Positions 42,769 to 50,919 of a stretch of DNA of 64,000 nucleotides are shown in pieces. A program made the translations under genes and the position numbers. Position 1 is the stretch's first letter. Each line of letters begins with the position of its first letter. A model generated the notes under the pieces. That model saw only the letters and a list, made by a program, of their open reading frames with translations, did no database searches and was not told the origin of the DNA. Source of the stretch: Candidatus Epilinea brevis (GTDB taxonomy: Bacteria > Chloroflexota > Anaerolineae > Epilineales > Epilineaceae); assembly GCA_016710785.1 (NCBI GenBank), contig JADJUE010000009.1, positions 721,494-785,493 of the forward strand, read 5' to 3'.

Positions 42769-45221
42769 TGAACCGGTCGGCCCCCGTCTGGCCCCTGTCG
42801 CCTGACCTGCCTGCCCTGCATCCCGGCGACCGAGTGCACCTGGTGGGCGTGGGCGGCGCGGGCATGAGCGGGTTGGCCCGGGCGCTCCTGCTGCTGGGGC
42901 TGAAGGTCAGCGGCAGCGACCGCCAGGCCAGCGCCCTCCTGGGGCGCCTGGCCGAGGAGGGCATCGCGGTGACCATCGGTCAGGGCCCGCACTTGCTGCC
43001 CGTCGACTGCCGCCTGGTGGTCCACACGCCCGCGGTGGTCGCCGAGCATCCGGAGCTTGTGGCGGCGCGCGCCCGCGGGATCCCCATCACCAAGCGCGCA
43101 CCGCTTCTGGGCGCCCTCATGGACAGCCGCCAGGGCCTGGCAGTGGCCGGCACGCATGGCAAGACCACCACCTCCGCGATGCTGGCCTGCGTATTGGAGG
43201 CGGCTGGCCTGCAGCCATCCTGGTTCATCGGCGCGGAGATTCCCGACCTGGGCGGCAATGCCCACCTGGGTCGTGGACCGCATCTGGTGCTGGAGGCCGA
43301 CGAGTACGACCGCAGCTTCCTTCACGGCCATCCCCAGCTGGCCATCATCACCAACCTGGAACACGATCATCCGGACATCTACCCGACGATGAATGACCTG
43401 CGGGCGGCCTTCGCCGCATTTGCGGCGCGGGTATCGCCCAAAGGCAACATCCTGGTTTGCGCCTCGTCCGCGGAGGCCTGGGACGCCTGCCGGGACGCCG
43501 CCGCCCCGCGCCTGGCCTACCACGTGGACGGCGATGCCGCCCCGCCGCCGGACTGTCGACCACGCTGGACGGCCCACATCCTCGCCGCCGAGCGCGATGG
43601 GATGCGTTTCAGGGTCGAGGCCGACGGCGAGGACTGCGGTGTCTGGCAGATCGCCTTGCCCGGCCGGCACAACGTGGCCAACGCCTTGGCGGTGATCGCC
43701 GCCGCCGACCTTCTGGGCGTGGACCGCGGCCATGCGGCGGCGGCGTTGGCCGGTTTCCGCGGCGCCGAGCGACGGTTTCAGCAGCGGCTCCACGCCCGAG
43801 GCGTCCACGTCATCGATGACTACGCCCACCATCCCACTGAGATCGCCGCGACGCTGGCCGCCGCTCGCGACCGCTTCCCGGGCCTGCCGCTGATCGCCGT
43901 CGTCGAGCCGCATACCTACAGCCGGGTGGCGGCCTTGGCCGACGACTTCCGGCGGGTGCTGGAGCTGACCGATCGGACGATCGTGACCCCGGTCTACCCC
44001 GCGCGCGAAGCGGCCCTTCCAGGCATCGATGCCCCTTGGCTGGTAGCGGGGCTGGCCCGGGCTGAGTCGGCCCCGGACCTGCCGTCCGCCGGACGTCGGG
44101 CCCTTGAACTGGCTCGGCAGTTCAGCGGCGGCGCCGTGCTGCTCTTCATGGGCGCCGGCCAGATCATGGAGGCCAGCCAGGCTGCCGCCACGGCCTTGCT
44201 TGCCGCGGCGGACGCACCGTCCCCAGCCGACCCGTCCACTGCCACCCAGGGCAGCGATCGTCGACCCGTTACCGGTCCCCTCTCGGATCTCTTGACCGCG
44301 GGCAGAACAGCCGGGTTGGGCGGCGACTGCCTCGGCCGCGCCGCCATGGCCGACCATGCGTCGATGCGCGTGGGTGGTCCCGCCGGCCTGCTGCTGCGGG
44401 TTCGCGCAGAGGCGGACCTGCTCGGCTGGTGGGTTCTGGGCCATGCAGCGGGCCTTCCAGTGACCGTTCTGGGGCGCGGCAGCAACGTCGTTGTCCGCGA
44501 CGGTGGCCTTCCGGGTCTGGTGCTGCTCAACCGCTGCGAGGCCTGGCGACTCATCGGGCATCCGCACACGGATGGCGCCGGGGTCGTCGAAGCGGAATCT
44601 GGCTTGACCCTGGCCGCCTTGGTCGGCGCCCTGGCGCGCGAGGGCTGGGCCGGGCTGGAGATGGGCGTCGGCATACCCGGCAGCGTGGGCGCAGCGGTGG
44701 TCACCAACGCCGGCGCACATGGCTGGGAGATGGCCGACAGCCTGATTTCAGCACGTCTGGCGGACCGGAACGGCAAGATCCAGGAGCTGGGTCCGGACGC
44801 GCTGGCCCTGCGCTACCGCGGCAGCGTCTTGAAAGACCGCCATGATCGGCTGGTCCTGTCGGCGCAACTACGCCTGACGCTCGACGACAGCGCGGCCATC
44901 CTCTCCCGTATCGCTGACTTCGCCGCAGCGCGGCGGCGCAGTCAGCCGCGCCTGCCTAGCATGGGCTCGGTGTTCAAGAACCCGCCCGGTGACTTTGCCG
45001 GCCGCCTCATCGAAGCGGCGGGTCTGAAGGGCTACCGCCGCGGTGACGCCGAGATTTCGGCGCAGCACGCCAACTTCATCGTCAATCGCGGCGGAGCCCT
45101 GGCCGCCGACGTTCTGTCGCTGATGGACCTGGCACGCAGCTCCGTCGTCGCGGCCTCCGGCATCCAACTGGAATCAGAGATCGAAGTCATGGGGGTGGAC
45201 GATGTTCCGACCACGCCATAG
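42768..45221 (+). CDS. murC-murB: MurC-MurB fusion: UDP-MurNAc-Ala ligase / UDP-GlcNAc-enolpyruvate reductase
   Basis: 817 aa. Residues 1-480 are MurC: HLVGVGGAGMSGLARAL, the ATP loop GTHGKTTTSAM, EADEYDRSFLH, and VIDDYAHHPTEIAATL. A 45-residue Ala/Ser/Pro linker follows. Residues from about 525 are MurB: HASMRVGGPAGLLL, GRGSNVVVRDGGLPG, GVGIPGSVGAAVVTNAGAHG and the catalytic Ser region SMGSVFKNPPG with ISAQHANFIVNRGGA. The two proteins catalyse sequential steps, so a fusion keeps them stoichiometric. It overlaps ftsQ by 20 bp. Confidence 0.95.
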   Translation: MNRSAPVWPLSPDLPALHPGDRVHLVGVGGAGMSGLARALLLLGLKVSGSDRQASALLGRLAEEGIAVTIGQGPHLLPVDCRLVVHTPAVVAEHPELVAARARGIPITKRAPLLGALMDSRQGLAVAGTHGKTTTSAMLACVLEAAGLQPSWFIGAEIPDLGGNAHLGRGPHLVLEADEYDRSFLHGHPQLAIITNLEHDHPDIYPTMNDLRAAFAAFAARVSPKGNILVCASSAEAWDACRDAAAPRLAYHVDGDAAPPPDCRPRWTAHILAAERDGMRFRVEADGEDCGVWQIALPGRHNVANALAVIAAADLLGVDRGHAAAALAGFRGAERRFQQRLHARGVHVIDDYAHHPTEIAATLAAARDRFPGLPLIAVVEPHTYSRVAALADDFRRVLELTDRTIVTPVYPAREAALPGIDAPWLVAGLARAESAPDLPSAGRRALELARQFSGGAVLLFMGAGQIMEASQAAATALLAAADAPSPADPSTATQGSDRRPVTGPLSDLLTAGRTAGLGGDCLGRAAMADHASMRVGGPAGLLLRVRAEADLLGWWVLGHAAGLPVTVLGRGSNVVVRDGGLPGLVLLNRCEAWRLIGHPHTDGAGVVEAESGLTLAALVGALAREGWAGLEMGVGIPGSVGAAVVTNAGAHGWEMADSLISARLADRNGKIQELGPDALALRYRGSVLKDRHDRLVLSAQLRLTLDDSAAILSRIADFAAARRRSQPRLPSMGSVFKNPPGDFAGRLIEAAGLKGYRRGDAEISAQHANFIVNRGGALAADVLSLMDLARSSVVAASGIQLESEIEVMGVDDVPTTP

Positions 45222-46050
45222 GCGGCGGCAACAGCTGGCCCGCGACTGGCGGGAGCGCCGCGGCGCCGATACCGACGCGGAGCAGGTGCCTGAGGACTGG
45301 GTGCAGCGACCTGCCCGCGACCGGCGCCAATCACGAGCAGGGGAAGGCGCCCGCGACCTGCTGCGTCTGGCCGTCGCGATTGCGCCGAGCCGGCTGGTCG
45401 CGGCTGTCTGCGCCGCCTTCCTGACCCTCTTGCTGCCGGTGCTCTTCATGGCGCCACGCTATCGGATACAAGCCGTCGAGGTCACCGGCAACCAGACTGC
45501 CAACCGCGATGGGATTGTCGGCGCCAGCGGCCTGGTGGGCGCGAACGCGTTTCTGGTAGACACGTCCCGCGTGGCCTACGTCGTCGGTAGCCAGCCGGGC
45601 ATCGCCGGCGCTCGACTGAAGATCGGCCTGCCGCGACAAGCCGTCCTCGATGTCGTGGAGCGACCACCGGTGCTGCAATGGCTGGACCGCCGCGGCCGGG
45701 TAGGGCTGGATGCCTACGGCGGCCTGCATCGCCTGGACGAATCGATGGCAGATCTGCCCTCGGTGACGGACGAAGGGGACGAACTGGTCCGTGGCATCGA
45801 CTGCCTGCCGGCGCTCACGGTGCGGACGGCCCAGGCCTACGCCGAGCGTTTCGGCCCGCTGCAGCACCGTCCATCCGTCGGTTTCGTCGCCCGCGCACCT
45901 GAGGGCTGGGAGGTGTGGTTGGGGCAGGACGTCGACCTCCTTGAGCAGCAATCGGCGCTTCTGGCCAAGCAGCGCCGGAACCTCCAGGCGACGGGCGGTA
46001 CCATCCAAATTCTGGACCTCCGCTTTCCGAGCCGCCCCTACTACCGCTGA
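45202..46050 (+). CDS. ftsQ: Division protein FtsQ/DivIB
   Basis: 282 aa. Long Arg-rich cytoplasmic tail (about 55 residues), one membrane helix (about 62-84), then the POTRA domain: YRIQAVEVTGNQTANRDGIV followed by GARLKIGLPRQAVLDVVERP. The C-terminal beta domain ends near the membrane-distal tail. It tethers FtsL/FtsI/FtsW to the divisome. Confidence 0.87.
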   Translation: MFRPRHRRRQQLARDWRERRGADTDAEQVPEDWVQRPARDRRQSRAGEGARDLLRLAVAIAPSRLVAAVCAAFLTLLLPVLFMAPRYRIQAVEVTGNQTANRDGIVGASGLVGANAFLVDTSRVAYVVGSQPGIAGARLKIGLPRQAVLDVVERPPVLQWLDRRGRVGLDAYGGLHRLDESMADLPSVTDEGDELVRGIDCLPALTVRTAQAYAERFGPLQHRPSVGFVARAPEGWEVWLGQDVDLLEQQSALLAKQRRNLQATGGTIQILDLRFPSRPYYR

Positions 46051-46084
46051 ATTCACGCCCCCAAGCTCCCAAGAGGCAGTCCCC

Positions 46085-47347
46085 ATGAGCAATCTGGTCA
46101 GCATCGACATCGGCTCGCACAAGATCTGCACCCTGATCGGCGAGGCGTTGCCCGGCGGCAGCGTCCGCATCCACGGCATGGGCCACGCGCCGGCCGAAGG
46201 CATTCGACGTGGCGAAGTGGTGCACGTCGATGACGCTGCCGGGGCCATCGCTGCCAGCATCGAACGGGCGGAGCGGGTGGCGGGCATCCGGGTGGAGCGG
46301 GCCATGATCGGCATCACCGGCTCCCATCTGGAGAGCATGGGCAATGTGGCCCAGATCCCGCTCGGCCGCCGCCCTCGGCCTGTGACGCATGCCGACGTGG
46401 CCCGGTTGTTGGAGCTGGCGGGATCCGTGCCTCTGCAACCGGGTCGAGAAGTCCTACACGTGCTTCCCAGCCGCTACAGCATCGACGACGGCGGTCCCTT
46501 GAGCTCCCCGCTGGGCATGGAGGGGCACCGTCTGGAAGCCGAGGTGCACATCGTCACCGCCTCGGCCAGCGCCTTGGCCAATGTCCGCCGCTGCCTGCAG
46601 CTGGCGGAGGTGAAGGCGACCGGGCTGGTGTTTTCAACCTTGGCGGCCGCGGAGTCCTGCCTGACCCGCGACGAACGAGAACTGGGGGTCTTCCTGGTGG
46701 ACATGGGCGCCTCGGCCACCGGGCTGGCTTGCTACCGCGGCGGCAGCCTCATCGACAGCGCCGTGATCCCGGTAGGCGGCCGCCACATGACCAATGACCT
46801 GGCCGTGTTGCTGCAGACGCCGCTGGAGCAGGCCGAGCGGATCAAGGACACCTACGGCCACGTCCTGCCCGAGTTGGACGATGAAGCGGTGGAGATCGAG
46901 ATCCAACCCTTCGGTGAATCGGTGCGGCGGAAGACCACGCGGCATCATATCAGCGAGGTCCTGGCCGCCCGCGCCGACGAGCTGGGTCGGTTGGTGTTCG
47001 ACCACCTCAGCCGCGAGGAGATGCTGGAGCGACTCCCGGCGGGCGCGGTCTTGACGGGCGGCGCCACCGAGCTGGGCGGGCTGCCACGCCGCCTGCATGA
47101 GCGCTGGCAGACCTCGGTTCGAATCGGCCGGCCGCAGGACGTCTTGGGCCTGGGAGAGGCCGCGCGAGGGCCGGCGCATGCGGCGGCCGTCGGGCTGCTG
47201 CAGTGGCAGGCGCGCGGCATCGTCGACGCGGCCACCATCGCGCCCTCGATGGAAGGAGCGGGGAACAACACCCGCAGCGGTGTGGAAAAAGCCCTGGCCT
47301 GGGCCAAAGCGGCCTTCCTGCCGGTCGAGGACCGACGCGGCACATGA
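46085..47347 (+). CDS. ftsA: Division actin homologue FtsA
   Basis: 420 aa from the ATG at 46085. Actin-fold motifs SIDIGSHKICTLIGE, VFLVDMGASATGLACYRGG and VLTGGATELGGLPRRL; the SHS2-like 1C domain lies around VVHVDDAAGAIAASIERAE. The C-terminus (KALAWAKAAFLPVEDRRG) can form the amphipathic membrane-targeting helix. It anchors FtsZ to the membrane. Confidence 0.93.
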   Translation: MSNLVSIDIGSHKICTLIGEALPGGSVRIHGMGHAPAEGIRRGEVVHVDDAAGAIAASIERAERVAGIRVERAMIGITGSHLESMGNVAQIPLGRRPRPVTHADVARLLELAGSVPLQPGREVLHVLPSRYSIDDGGPLSSPLGMEGHRLEAEVHIVTASASALANVRRCLQLAEVKATGLVFSTLAAAESCLTRDERELGVFLVDMGASATGLACYRGGSLIDSAVIPVGGRHMTNDLAVLLQTPLEQAERIKDTYGHVLPELDDEAVEIEIQPFGESVRRKTTRHHISEVLAARADELGRLVFDHLSREEMLERLPAGAVLTGGATELGGLPRRLHERWQTSVRIGRPQDVLGLGEAARGPAHAAAVGLLQWQARGIVDAATIAPSMEGAGNNTRSGVEKALAWAKAAFLPVEDRRGT

Positions 47348-47402
47348 GGCCGGGGCTGACATCAGACCGGTCTCCGAGCCCGCCGGACTGCTGGCATGGC
47401 TC

Positions 47403-47431
47403 TTGCTTGTTGCTGGTCAAGATGGTACGAT
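47403..47431 (+). promoter_or_regulatory. Dedicated promoter upstream of ftsZ
   Basis: TTGCTT at 47403-47408, 17-bp spacer, TACGAT at 47426-47431 with a TG one base before the hexamer (extended -10). Predicted leader about 210 nt. Confidence 0.55.
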
Positions 47432-47480
47432 CGACTGCCAACGTGCGACGGCACGAAACCCATACGGAGATCGCATCCGA

Positions 47481-47524
47481 TTGATATTCGCGGCGGCGTG
47501 TTCCGGGGTTAATATTACAGTAAT
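47481..47524 (+). other. AT-rich island in the ftsZ leader
   Basis: Starts TTGATATTC and ends GTTAATATTACAGTAAT, with an 8-bp palindrome TAATATTA. The AT richness is unusual for this GC-rich region and lies between the ftsZ promoter and start codon in the 301-bp gap 47348-47648. It could be a second promoter, a regulator site or an RNA element; no gene is visible in the gap. Confidence 0.35.
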
Positions 47525-47648
47525 CCCAGGACTGTTCTCGTGCGGCTGATGCCTGCACTTAGGCGGTCGAAGACCATCGCATCGCAGCTGGCCCGCTCAG
47601 GGTCCCCAATTGCCCGTCATCGCTCCAAGATCGAGGAAGGTAAACCCC

Positions 47649-48758
47649 ATGCATTATCCGATCGAGCCCGAGGGCCTGGCCACGATCAAGGTGATCGGCG
47701 TCGGCGGCGGCGGCTCCAACGCCGTCAACCGCATGATCTCCGAAGGACTGGGCGGCGTGGACTTCATCGCCGTCAACACGGACGCCCAGGCTTTGCAGCT
47801 CAGCCAGGCCAGCCACCGGATCCAGATCGGCGGCAAGCTGACCAAGGGCCTGGGCGCCGGTGGCCGTGCGGAGATGGGCGAGCGCGCCGCCGAAGAGAGC
47901 CGCGACGAGCTTGAGGAAGCGCTCGACGGCGCCGACATGGTCTTTGTCACCGCCGGTATGGGCGGAGGCACGGGCACCGGAGCCGCACCGGTGGTCGCGG
48001 AGATCGCCCGGCGATCGGGTGCGTTGACGATCGGTGTGGTCACCAAGCCCTTCGTCTTCGAGGGCTCGCCGCGAAGCCAGTCGGCCGACCGCGGCCTGGC
48101 ACGTCTCACCGACAACGTGGACACGCTCATCGTCATCCCCAACGACCGCCTGCTGGGTCTCGGCGACAAGCGCATGACCTTCCATGAGGCCTTCCGCAAG
48201 GCGGACGAGGTGCTCTTCCAGGGCATCCAGGGCATCTCGGAGTTGATCACGGTTCCGGGCCTGATCAACCTGGACTTCGCCGACGTGCGCACGATCATGG
48301 AGAATGGTGGCGCCGCGCTGATGAGCGTCGGCCGAGCCAAGGGAGAGACCAGGGCGGTGGATGCGGCGATGTCCGCCATCTCCAGCCCGCTGCTGGACAT
48401 CACCATCGACGGGGCCACGGGCGTGCTGTTCAACGTCACCGGTGGCATGGACATGACCCTGCAGGAGATCAACGAGGCCGCGGACATCATCCGCCGCACG
48501 GTGGACAACGAAGCCAACATCATCTTCGGCGCCGTGCTGGACCCCAACATGACCGATGAACTGCGGATCACCGTCATCGCCACGGGTTTCAAGGCGCAGG
48601 CCCGACGGCAGCCGATCGGCCGAAGCGCATCGACCGCAACCACGCCGGCGCAGGCCACGCGCGAACAGCGGGCGAGCAACATCCTGGAGATGCCGCGTCG
48701 TCGCCCGCGCGACGACAACGATGATCTCGAGATTCCGGCCTTCCTGCGCAACCGCTGA
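47649..48758 (+). CDS. ftsZ: Tubulin homologue FtsZ
   Basis: 369 aa from the ATG at 47649 with GAGGAAGG upstream. KVIGVGGGGSNAVNRMI, FIAVNTDAQAL, the tubulin signature GMGGGTGTGAAPV, the T7 loop region LINLDFADVRTIM, and a variable linker ending in the partner-binding peptide DDLEIPAFLRNR. GTP-driven Z-ring former and the target of MinC. A perfect-stem terminator follows. Confidence 0.98.
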   Translation: MHYPIEPEGLATIKVIGVGGGGSNAVNRMISEGLGGVDFIAVNTDAQALQLSQASHRIQIGGKLTKGLGAGGRAEMGERAAEESRDELEEALDGADMVFVTAGMGGGTGTGAAPVVAEIARRSGALTIGVVTKPFVFEGSPRSQSADRGLARLTDNVDTLIVIPNDRLLGLGDKRMTFHEAFRKADEVLFQGIQGISELITVPGLINLDFADVRTIMENGGAALMSVGRAKGETRAVDAAMSAISSPLLDITIDGATGVLFNVTGGMDMTLQEINEAADIIRRTVDNEANIIFGAVLDPNMTDELRITVIATGFKAQARRQPIGRSASTATTPAQATREQRASNILEMPRRRPRDDNDDLEIPAFLRNR

Positions 48759-48785
48759 GCCGTCCCCCTTCCGTTTGCCAGCCCG

Positions 48786-48829
48786 AGAGGGTTGGCCGGC
48801 CGTCTGGCCGGCCAACCCTCTTGCTTTTT
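48786..48829 (+). terminator. Intrinsic terminator after ftsZ
   Basis: Perfect 16-bp stem AGAGGGTTGGCCGGCC / GGCCGGCCAACCCTCT with a GTCT loop, followed by TGCTTTTT. Marks the end of the dcw transcript. Confidence 0.92.
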
Positions 48830-48849
48830 CCCGCGAACCCGCCTGTGGA

Positions 48850-48879
48850 TTGACCCCGAGCCGTCGGCTCGACTAGAAT
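48850..48879 (+). promoter_or_regulatory. Promoter of nrdR
   Basis: TTGACC at 48850-48855, 18-bp spacer, TAGAAT at 48874-48879, predicted start near 48886. Confidence 0.6.
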
Positions 48880-48934
48880 GCCGCTCGGCCCGGCGCCCCA
48901 TGCGCTACAGGCAACCGAAGGAGATCCCAAGCGC

Positions 48935-49423
48935 ATGAAGTGCCCGTTCTGCCAAGGCAGCAGCCACGTCGTCGATACCCGCGAAGTAGCGGTCTCCATC
49001 CGCCGCCGCCGGGAATGCGACGCCTGCGGGCAGCGCTTCACCACCTACGAACGGATCGCGGCCACCAACCTGCAGATCATCAAGTCCGATGGCCGTCGGG
49101 AGGACTTCAACCGCGACAAGCTGATCGCCAGCATGCGCCTGGCCTGCGCCAAGCGACCGGTCTCGGTGGACACGCTCGAGGCGATCGCCGCGGAGGTGGA
49201 GACCAGCCTGTATCGCCTGGGTCGCACCGAGGTCCCCAGTGAGCTGATCGGCGAGCAGGTGATGCGACAGCTGCGCCAGTTGGACGACGTGGCCTACGTG
49301 CGCTTCGCCAGCGTCTACCGCCGCTTCGCGGACCTGGAGGTTCTGGCTGAGGAAATCGACCAGCTTCGTCTGAGCAAGGAGCTGGCCGAAGAGCGGCGCC
49401 GGCAGATCGCCATGGAGCTCTAG
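48935..49423 (+). CDS. nrdR: Ribonucleotide reductase regulator NrdR
   Basis: 162 aa, ATG with GAAGGAGATC upstream. N-terminal zinc ribbon with four Cys: MKCPFCQGSS and ECDACGQRFTTYER. The ATP-cone follows (IIKSDGRREDFNRDKLIASM). It represses nrd genes when dATP is high. Position after ftsZ is a known arrangement. Confidence 0.95.
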   Translation: MKCPFCQGSSHVVDTREVAVSIRRRRECDACGQRFTTYERIAATNLQIIKSDGRREDFNRDKLIASMRLACAKRPVSVDTLEAIAAEVETSLYRLGRTEVPSELIGEQVMRQLRQLDDVAYVRFASVYRRFADLEVLAEEIDQLRLSKELAEERRRQIAMEL

Positions 49424-49432
49424 GTCAGGGCC

Positions 49433-49936
49433 ATGGCCCCCGTCACCCCGGTTGATACCGTCACCCCGGTGGGTCCTCTCGGCCCGGTGGGTCCTGTTGG
49501 CCCGGTTGGGCCCGCTGTAGGCAGCTCCCACCCGGCATCCGATGCCCCGACCGCCTCCACGTCAGAACCGATGCCGCTGGTCCTGCTCATCGAAGACAAC
49601 TCCGACAACGCGCGCCTGGTGCAACGGGTGCTGGCCAACAGCCGCTTCCGGCTGATGCACGCTCGCGACGGTGAGAGTGGTCAGCGCATGGCTGTGGAGT
49701 ACCGTCCGCAACTGATCCTGCTGGATCTGGGCCTACCGGACATCGAGGGCCAGAAGGTGGCGCTTTTCATCCGCCAGGCGCCGGAGCTGCGCGCGGTCAA
49801 GCTGGTGGCGGTCACCGCCTGGCCGGAAGAGACCGGACGGGAGATGGTGCGGGCTTACGGCTGCGACGGTTACATCCCCAAACCCATCGATGTCCGCCGC
49901 TTCATCGAGCAGCTCGAGGAACTCCTGCGAACCTAG
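49433..49936 (+). CDS. Single-domain response regulator with Gly-Pro-Val repeat N-terminus
   Basis: 167 aa from the ATG at 49433; an ATG at 49571 would give just the receiver. Receiver residues: acidic pair in LIEDNSDN, phosphoacceptor Asp in LILLDLGLPD, Thr in AVTAWPEE, Lys in GYIPKPID. No output domain, as in DivK/CheY types. If the longer start is used, about 30 residues of T-P-V and G-P-V repeats precede it. No kinase is adjacent. Confidence 0.8.
   Translation: MAPVTPVDTVTPVGPLGPVGPVGPVGPAVGSSHPASDAPTASTSEPMPLVLLIEDNSDNARLVQRVLANSRFRLMHARDGESGQRMAVEYRPQLILLDLGLPDIEGQKVALFIRQAPELRAVKLVAVTAWPEETGREMVRAYGCDGYIPKPIDVRRFIEQLEELLRT
49470..49525 (+). repeat. Short tandem repeat encoding Gly-Pro-Val
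   Basis: Four or five degenerate 9-bp units of the type GGcCCgGTk giving GPL-GPV-GPV-GPV-GPA. It lies in the N-terminal region of the receiver gene and could vary in copy number by slippage. Confidence 0.6.
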
Positions 49937-49949
49937 GCGGACATCCCGC

Positions 49950-50807
49950 ATGCGCCCAACCCGGCCCGACGCCGATAGCACCCTCATCGCCGCTGATCGG
50001 CTGTCGCTGGCCCAGCTCTGCGACGTCTACAACCTGGGCCGCGCAGACTACCTGGTGCCCATGCCCATGAACCAGACCCGCCTGGCGCGGTACCTGCGGC
50101 AGTATGACGTGGATCTGAGCCATTCGCTCGTGGCCCTGCAGGCGGGTCAAGCTTTGGGACTGGCCCTCCTCGGGCGCCGCGGGGCCCGCGCCTGGATCAC
50201 GCGGTTGGGCGTGGCCGCTGAGGCGCGAAAGAGCGGCTTGGGACGCCGGTTGGTTTCGTCCCTGGTGGAGGAGGCGCAGCGGTTGGGATGTGCGGCCGTG
50301 ATCCTGGAAGTCATCCGCGAGAATGTGGCTGCGCGGCAGCTTTTCGAGCAGCTGGGATTCCGGGCCACGAGAGAGCTGCTGGTCCTGCGCCGACCGCCGG
50401 CCCCCATCGACCGGCCCGGTCGTCTGTCGGGACTGCGCAGCCTGCAGCATGCAGAGAGCCTGATCCAGCTGGCAGAACGACAGGACGATCCGTCGTGGCT
50501 GACCGAGACGGCCTCGCTGGCGGCGGCCGGCCCCTTGGCAGGCCTGCGAGCGGCAGGGTCTGACGGCCAGGACCTGTGGCTGGTCTACCAGGTGAATGCC
50601 TGGGAGCTCTCGCGCATGGTCCTGTGCGCCGACGGCCCCGAAGGCTTGCCGATGGCGCAGGAGCTCCTTACAGAACTGCATTGGCGCCACCCGCTGAAGG
50701 ATGCCGTCCTGGAGAACCTTCCGGCCGCAGATCCGCTGCTGCCGGCCTATCAGGCCCTGGGTTACCTGCGCGCCTTCACCCGTGTGGAGATGCGGCTGGA
50801 CCTTTAG
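49950..50807 (+). CDS. GNAT-family N-acetyltransferase
   Basis: 285 aa from the ATG at 49950, 13 bp after the receiver gene. The acetyl-CoA loop is visible in WITRLGVAAEARKSGLGRRL with the R/Q-x-x-G-x-G/A pattern, then VILEVIRENVAARQLFEQLG. A second half of about 130 residues may be a degenerate second GNAT domain. Substrate unknown. Confidence 0.8.
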   Translation: MRPTRPDADSTLIAADRLSLAQLCDVYNLGRADYLVPMPMNQTRLARYLRQYDVDLSHSLVALQAGQALGLALLGRRGARAWITRLGVAAEARKSGLGRRLVSSLVEEAQRLGCAAVILEVIRENVAARQLFEQLGFRATRELLVLRRPPAPIDRPGRLSGLRSLQHAESLIQLAERQDDPSWLTETASLAAAGPLAGLRAAGSDGQDLWLVYQVNAWELSRMVLCADGPEGLPMAQELLTELHWRHPLKDAVLENLPAADPLLPAYQALGYLRAFTRVEMRLDL

Positions 50808-50919
50808 GTTCACATGACCATGGAACGTGAGGCTTGCGGTAACATGCCCCCTCGGCCACCGCACCAGAGGGAATCCAACAGTCCCTCCGGCTACTCTCAA
50901 TGTCCTCCAAGGTGCGCTA

